This document shows positions 61,316-64,000 of a stretch of 64,000 bases of DNA, piece after piece. The stretch is from positions 1-64,000 of the forward strand of contig RDOA01000018.1 in NCBI GenBank assembly GCA_011364925.1, written 5' to 3'. The position numbers and the translations under genes were made by a program. This stretch comes from Promethearchaeota archaeon. GTDB taxonomy: Archaea > Asgardarchaeota > Lokiarchaeia > Sigyniarchaeales > SOKP01. The notes beneath the pieces were generated by a model. That model was not told the origin of the DNA, made no database searches, and worked only from the letters and a program-made list of their open reading frames with translations. Position 1 is the first letter of the stretch. Every line of letters starts with the position of its first letter.

Positions 61316-63223
61316 ATGTACTCGCAACAGCCACCTACTCGCCATATTCCAGGATTTCTATCGTATATAGATTATTTTTCTACGAAAAAATCAGCCTATG
61401 TATTATTCTTCAGTGTACCCGGTATCATTAGTATTTTATCGTTCATCTTAAATTCACTTTTTACCAATATATGGAATTTTTTTTATTTATCTAATTTATT
61501 AATTACAATTTACTCCACTTCTGGAGGAGCTGTACTAGTATCGATTTTATTTTACTCAAAAAAATCTCCTCTCTTGTCGCTTCCTCCAAAAGGATGGGCG
61601 CTTCAGATGAACGCTCTTTTTACGGGACTTATGGGACTTTCACTATTAATTGGGCAAACAATTTCGATTTTTCTAAGAAATGCTGCATTTCAAGAAGTAT
61701 TTCTCATTCTTGGTACCATTATTTCCTTTATCATCACATATGTGGTTTACTTTTCTTTCACAACGGCAGGAAAATATGGTAACTTCATATTAGCTCTTGT
61801 ACAACCTGCTATTGAAATTACATTCTACAGTATCTTTGCATCACAGCTTCCCTTTTTATTCTTCATTAGAGCTATGTTATTTTTTATTATATGTGCGATA
61901 ATATTTGCAATACCCTACGCAAGAAGTTTATCTCGAGTAGATAGTGTGTATAGAGAAGCAACAGGAATAGGGGGATATCCATTTATTAGAGCTTTTGTTC
62001 TCTCAATGTTGACAGAGGGAAATGATGATTTGCTTGAAAGTTTTTTTGATAAAGTCGGAGTTTATTCAAATGTAAAAATTCAATATTTAGCAATAAGGAG
62101 TGAGAGGGAAAAAGAGTTGAAAGGATTATTTATTATACCACAAGTTCATTTTGGCCCATTTAAAACATGTGGGTCCTCGGATTTGCCAGCTTACATTTAC
62201 AATGCGTTCAAAAATATTAAAGGTGCTACAGTTTATCACACAACCAATGACCACGCCCAAAATCTTACCTCTCAGAAAGAACTCGATAAAATTTTAAGTA
62301 AAATAAAAGACGATGTAAAAAATTTTCAGGAAAATGCAGAGATCGAATGGATCAAAGAAGTGAATACGACTGCGAGAAATATGTCTAATTCTGCGAAGTT
62401 ATTAGGTATCGACATAAACAATGTTGCGATTGTGTTTTTAACAAGGCATCCGTTACCTTCTGATGACATTGAAATGGAGGTAGGAGAAGAAATTAGAAGA
62501 ATTGCTAAATCGAAGGGTTATCGAGAAATAATCATTATAGACTCGCATAATTCTATAATTGGAGACGAGGTTTTAATAAGGAATAAATCTATTGAAGCAA
62601 GGGATTTAATCTCTGTTTCAGAAAAATTTTTGACCTCTAATAAAGAAAATAAATTTTCAAACAAAATTGTCGTTCAATATGGCGTTGCTAGAGATTTAAT
62701 GCTTGAACATTCAGAAAAAGATGGTATAGGAACAGGAGGTTTAGTAGTCCATCTTTTTAAAGATGTCATTACAAATCAAAAAACAGCATTCATTCACTTT
62801 GATGCGAATAATGCTTATGTAGATATTCGTTCGTTCGTACTTAATAAATTACAAAATAGAGGTATTGAATGGGGAGAACTAACAACTTCGGATTCGCACA
62901 CTGTAGCAAGACAGTTTTCTCCGAGAGGATATAGTCCTCTTGGTGATAAGATCACATTGGAAACGATTTTAGATAAAATAGATAAATTAATCCTTGAAGC
63001 GGAAAACGACTTAGAAGCTGTTGAATTTGCTTACTACGACTCGATTGTTGAAAACATAAAAATATGGGGGGATCCAAAGTATTTCAATGTGATTATGAAC
63101 ACTTTGTTTAAATGTATAAAAGTATCTCAAGGTTTATTCACTTATAGTTTAATAATTCCCGCGTTATTTTCAATGATTCTACTTATATTCTTTTATCGAA
63201 TCACATTTAGCACAGTTCTTTAA
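61316..63223 (+). CDS. DUF2070-family membrane protein
   Basis: 635 residues. Seven or more membrane helices in residues 20-210, a soluble domain of about 370 residues, and a final hydrophobic helix (605-630). The soluble part carries HFGPFKTCGSSDLPAYIYNAF, YHTTNDHAQNL, HNSIIGDE and SDSHTVARQFSPRGYSPLGD, whose His and Asp residues suggest a metal-dependent pocket. The layout and these motifs fit archaeal DUF2070 proteins, which have no known function. Start ATG 61316. Followed by the small GTPase gene 97 bases downstream (to its likely ATG). Confidence 0.75.
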   Translation: MYSQQPPTRHIPGFLSYIDYFSTKKSAYVLFFSVPGIISILSFILNSLFTNIWNFFYLSNLLITIYSTSGGAVLVSILFYSKKSPLLSLPPKGWALQMNALFTGLMGLSLLIGQTISIFLRNAAFQEVFLILGTIISFIITYVVYFSFTTAGKYGNFILALVQPAIEITFYSIFASQLPFLFFIRAMLFFIICAIIFAIPYARSLSRVDSVYREATGIGGYPFIRAFVLSMLTEGNDDLLESFFDKVGVYSNVKIQYLAIRSEREKELKGLFIIPQVHFGPFKTCGSSDLPAYIYNAFKNIKGATVYHTTNDHAQNLTSQKELDKILSKIKDDVKNFQENAEIEWIKEVNTTARNMSNSAKLLGIDINNVAIVFLTRHPLPSDDIEMEVGEEIRRIAKSKGYREIIIIDSHNSIIGDEVLIRNKSIEARDLISVSEKFLTSNKENKFSNKIVVQYGVARDLMLEHSEKDGIGTGGLVVHLFKDVITNQKTAFIHFDANNAYVDIRSFVLNKLQNRGIEWGELTTSDSHTVARQFSPRGYSPLGDKITLETILDKIDKLILEAENDLEAVEFAYYDSIVENIKIWGDPKYFNVIMNTLFKCIKVSQGLFTYSLIIPALFSMILLIFFYRITFSTVL

Positions 63224-63319
63224 GTTACTCTAGCTAATTTCGTGATCATATGATCTGCATATTATATGGATATATCTAACTTAAAATCCATTTTTTTTTT
63301 TAAAAGTATTCTTTTCGTA

Positions 63320-63868
63320 ATGAATTTAGATATGTTGAGTTCAGAGATCTCAAAATTGATGAAGGTGACGTTCATTGGATCGCCAGCAGTGGGGAAAACT
63401 ACGATGTTAAGACTACTTTCTAAAGATATAATTGATAAATTTTATTTTCCCACCCATGGTTTTGACTTAAAGACGATTAAATTGGATGATTATCACATTA
63501 GGATATGGGATTTTGGAGGACAACAAAGTTATTTAAAAACATATTCACGAGATTATTTGCTTGGCTCAGACATCCTTTTTGTAGTGACTGATTCTACACC
63601 AAGGAATGTTTTGAAATCTAGAGAGTTGATCAATTACGCAGCACACTTCGTCGATCAAGACTGTCCTGTTGTTGCTATAGCAAATAAACAAGACTTAACA
63701 AAAAATGATGGTCGAATGACTCCCGACAGAGTTGAAGCACTTCTTCGTGTTAAAACTTATGGACTGACAGCGATAAATCCCGCTGAAAGAACAACTTTAG
63801 TAGAAATTATAAGAAAAGAATTAAATAAAATTGTAATAAGAAAGAGGGCAGAAAAGAATGAAATTTAA
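63320..63868 (+). CDS. Small GTPase, Arf/Ras-like
   Basis: About 182 residues from ATG 63320. Other in-frame ATGs are at 63266, 63332 and 63359; the last begins right at the G domain. G1 GSPAVGKT, switch II DFGGQQ with the catalytic Gln, G4 NKQD are clear, and G5 is less obvious (LTAINP). The DxGGQ switch II makes it closer to Arf/Galpha-type and MglA-like GTPases than to Rab. Such proteins are much expanded in Asgard archaea. No lipidation Cys at the end; the C-terminus is basic and could meet membranes. It overlaps the next gene by 11 bases. Confidence 0.93.
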   Translation: MNLDMLSSEISKLMKVTFIGSPAVGKTTMLRLLSKDIIDKFYFPTHGFDLKTIKLDDYHIRIWDFGGQQSYLKTYSRDYLLGSDILFVVTDSTPRNVLKSRELINYAAHFVDQDCPVVAIANKQDLTKNDGRMTPDRVEALLRVKTYGLTAINPAERTTLVEIIRKELNKIVIRKRAEKNEI

Positions 63869-64000
63869 TGAGGAAGAACTTTTCGGCGCGGCTATGATTG
63901 GATTTGATATTTTAGATGGCCCTTTCCTTAAATGGAAAAAAGAATATGGAAATACTACAAATCTGATGAAATTAGATGACTTTGCTATGACTTTTTACTT
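63858..64000 (+). CDS. Unknown protein, cut by the window end (N-terminus)
   Basis: ATG 63858 lies inside the GTPase gene (11-base overlap) and opens a frame that is still open at 64000. GAGGGCAG upstream can serve as ribosome binding site. The visible residues (MKFNEEELFGAAMIGFDILDG, then PFLKWKKEYGN) resemble the first strands of longin or roadblock-type proteins that act with small GTPases; this is a weak impression. The overlap argues for a functional partner of the GTPase. Confidence 0.6.
   Translation, partial: MKFNEEELFGAAMIGFDILDGPFLKWKKEYGNTTNLMKLDDFAMTFY

Overview
The window is an AT-rich, densely coded stretch of an archaeal chromosome, most likely from an Asgard archaeon of the Lokiarchaeia type (inference). 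The grounds are archaeal-type proteins (DUF2070, PAC2 family, SmsCB-like SUF proteins, a tRNA gene without encoded CCA) beside eukaryote-flavoured or sensor families: an MPN/JAMM protein, a 21-blade WD40 protein with a TIR domain, an Arf/Ras-like small GTPase, and several membrane proteins with zinc-ribbon tails. About 60 genes are visible. There is no CRISPR array, no insertion sequence, no rRNA, and no gene-free stretch above 300 bases.

Layout. 1-5.7 kb: tail of a coiled-coil gene overlapping an MPN-domain gene, a small winged-helix-like gene, and a two-gene membrane operon (10-TM protein plus MFS transporter) behind a strong inverted repeat. 5.7-10.6 kb: a copper module (Cu+ ATPase with two YHS domains, divergent PadR/TRASH regulator, three small membrane proteins) with a shared operator-like motif in two intergenic regions. 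10.6-15.3 kb: ISC-type IscU and cysteine desulfurase flanking an unusual metallo-beta-lactamase-fold protein and a SnoaL-like protein. 15.3-22.2 kb: a flavoprotein, a small membrane protein, and the most striking locus, WD40-TIR next to a membrane-anchored NUDIX protein. 22.2-27.3 kb: polyferredoxin, PAC2 protein, SmsC-SmsB, peroxiredoxin, winged-helix regulator. 27.3-32.7 kb: a MoxR-type AAA ATPase with a VWA/metallopeptidase-like partner, GatC, unknowns. 32.8-39.1 kb: signalling (six-PAS histidine kinase, 7-TM protein with a lone H-box, receiver protein) and an acyl-CoA synthetase alpha-type protein. 39.1-46.4 kb: dUTPase, GNAT, TPR protein, dodecin, thiolase, PurE, and a pentose-phosphate set (RpiA, Rpe, xylulokinase-like FGGY kinase). 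46.4-54.9 kb: a giant membrane-anchored subtilase, tRNA-Ala(GGC), flavoredoxin, peptide deformylase plus Asp/Glu racemase-like protein, and an MFS protein with a long helical tail. 55-64 kb: unknowns, nucleotidyltransferase, Old-Yellow-Enzyme-type reductase, zinc-ribbon membrane protein with PAC2, DUF2070, and a small GTPase overlapping a further gene cut by the window end.

Two cross-cutting signals stand out. First, three well-conserved genes (iscU, a four-cluster polyferredoxin and dodecin) have no ATG/GTG/TTG where the family N-terminus requires a start. Each instead has ATT or ATC there, in two cases behind a good Shine-Dalgarno sequence, which suggests AUU/AUC initiation. Second, the TIR protein (potential NAD+-cleaving enzyme, sensor propellers) sits beside a CorA-like membrane protein ending in a NUDIX domain (potential binder or hydrolase of ADP-ribose-type molecules). 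That is a plausible undescribed signalling or immunity pair.

Functions are assigned from motifs read by eye; no database search was possible. Where several starts are possible the chosen one is stated.
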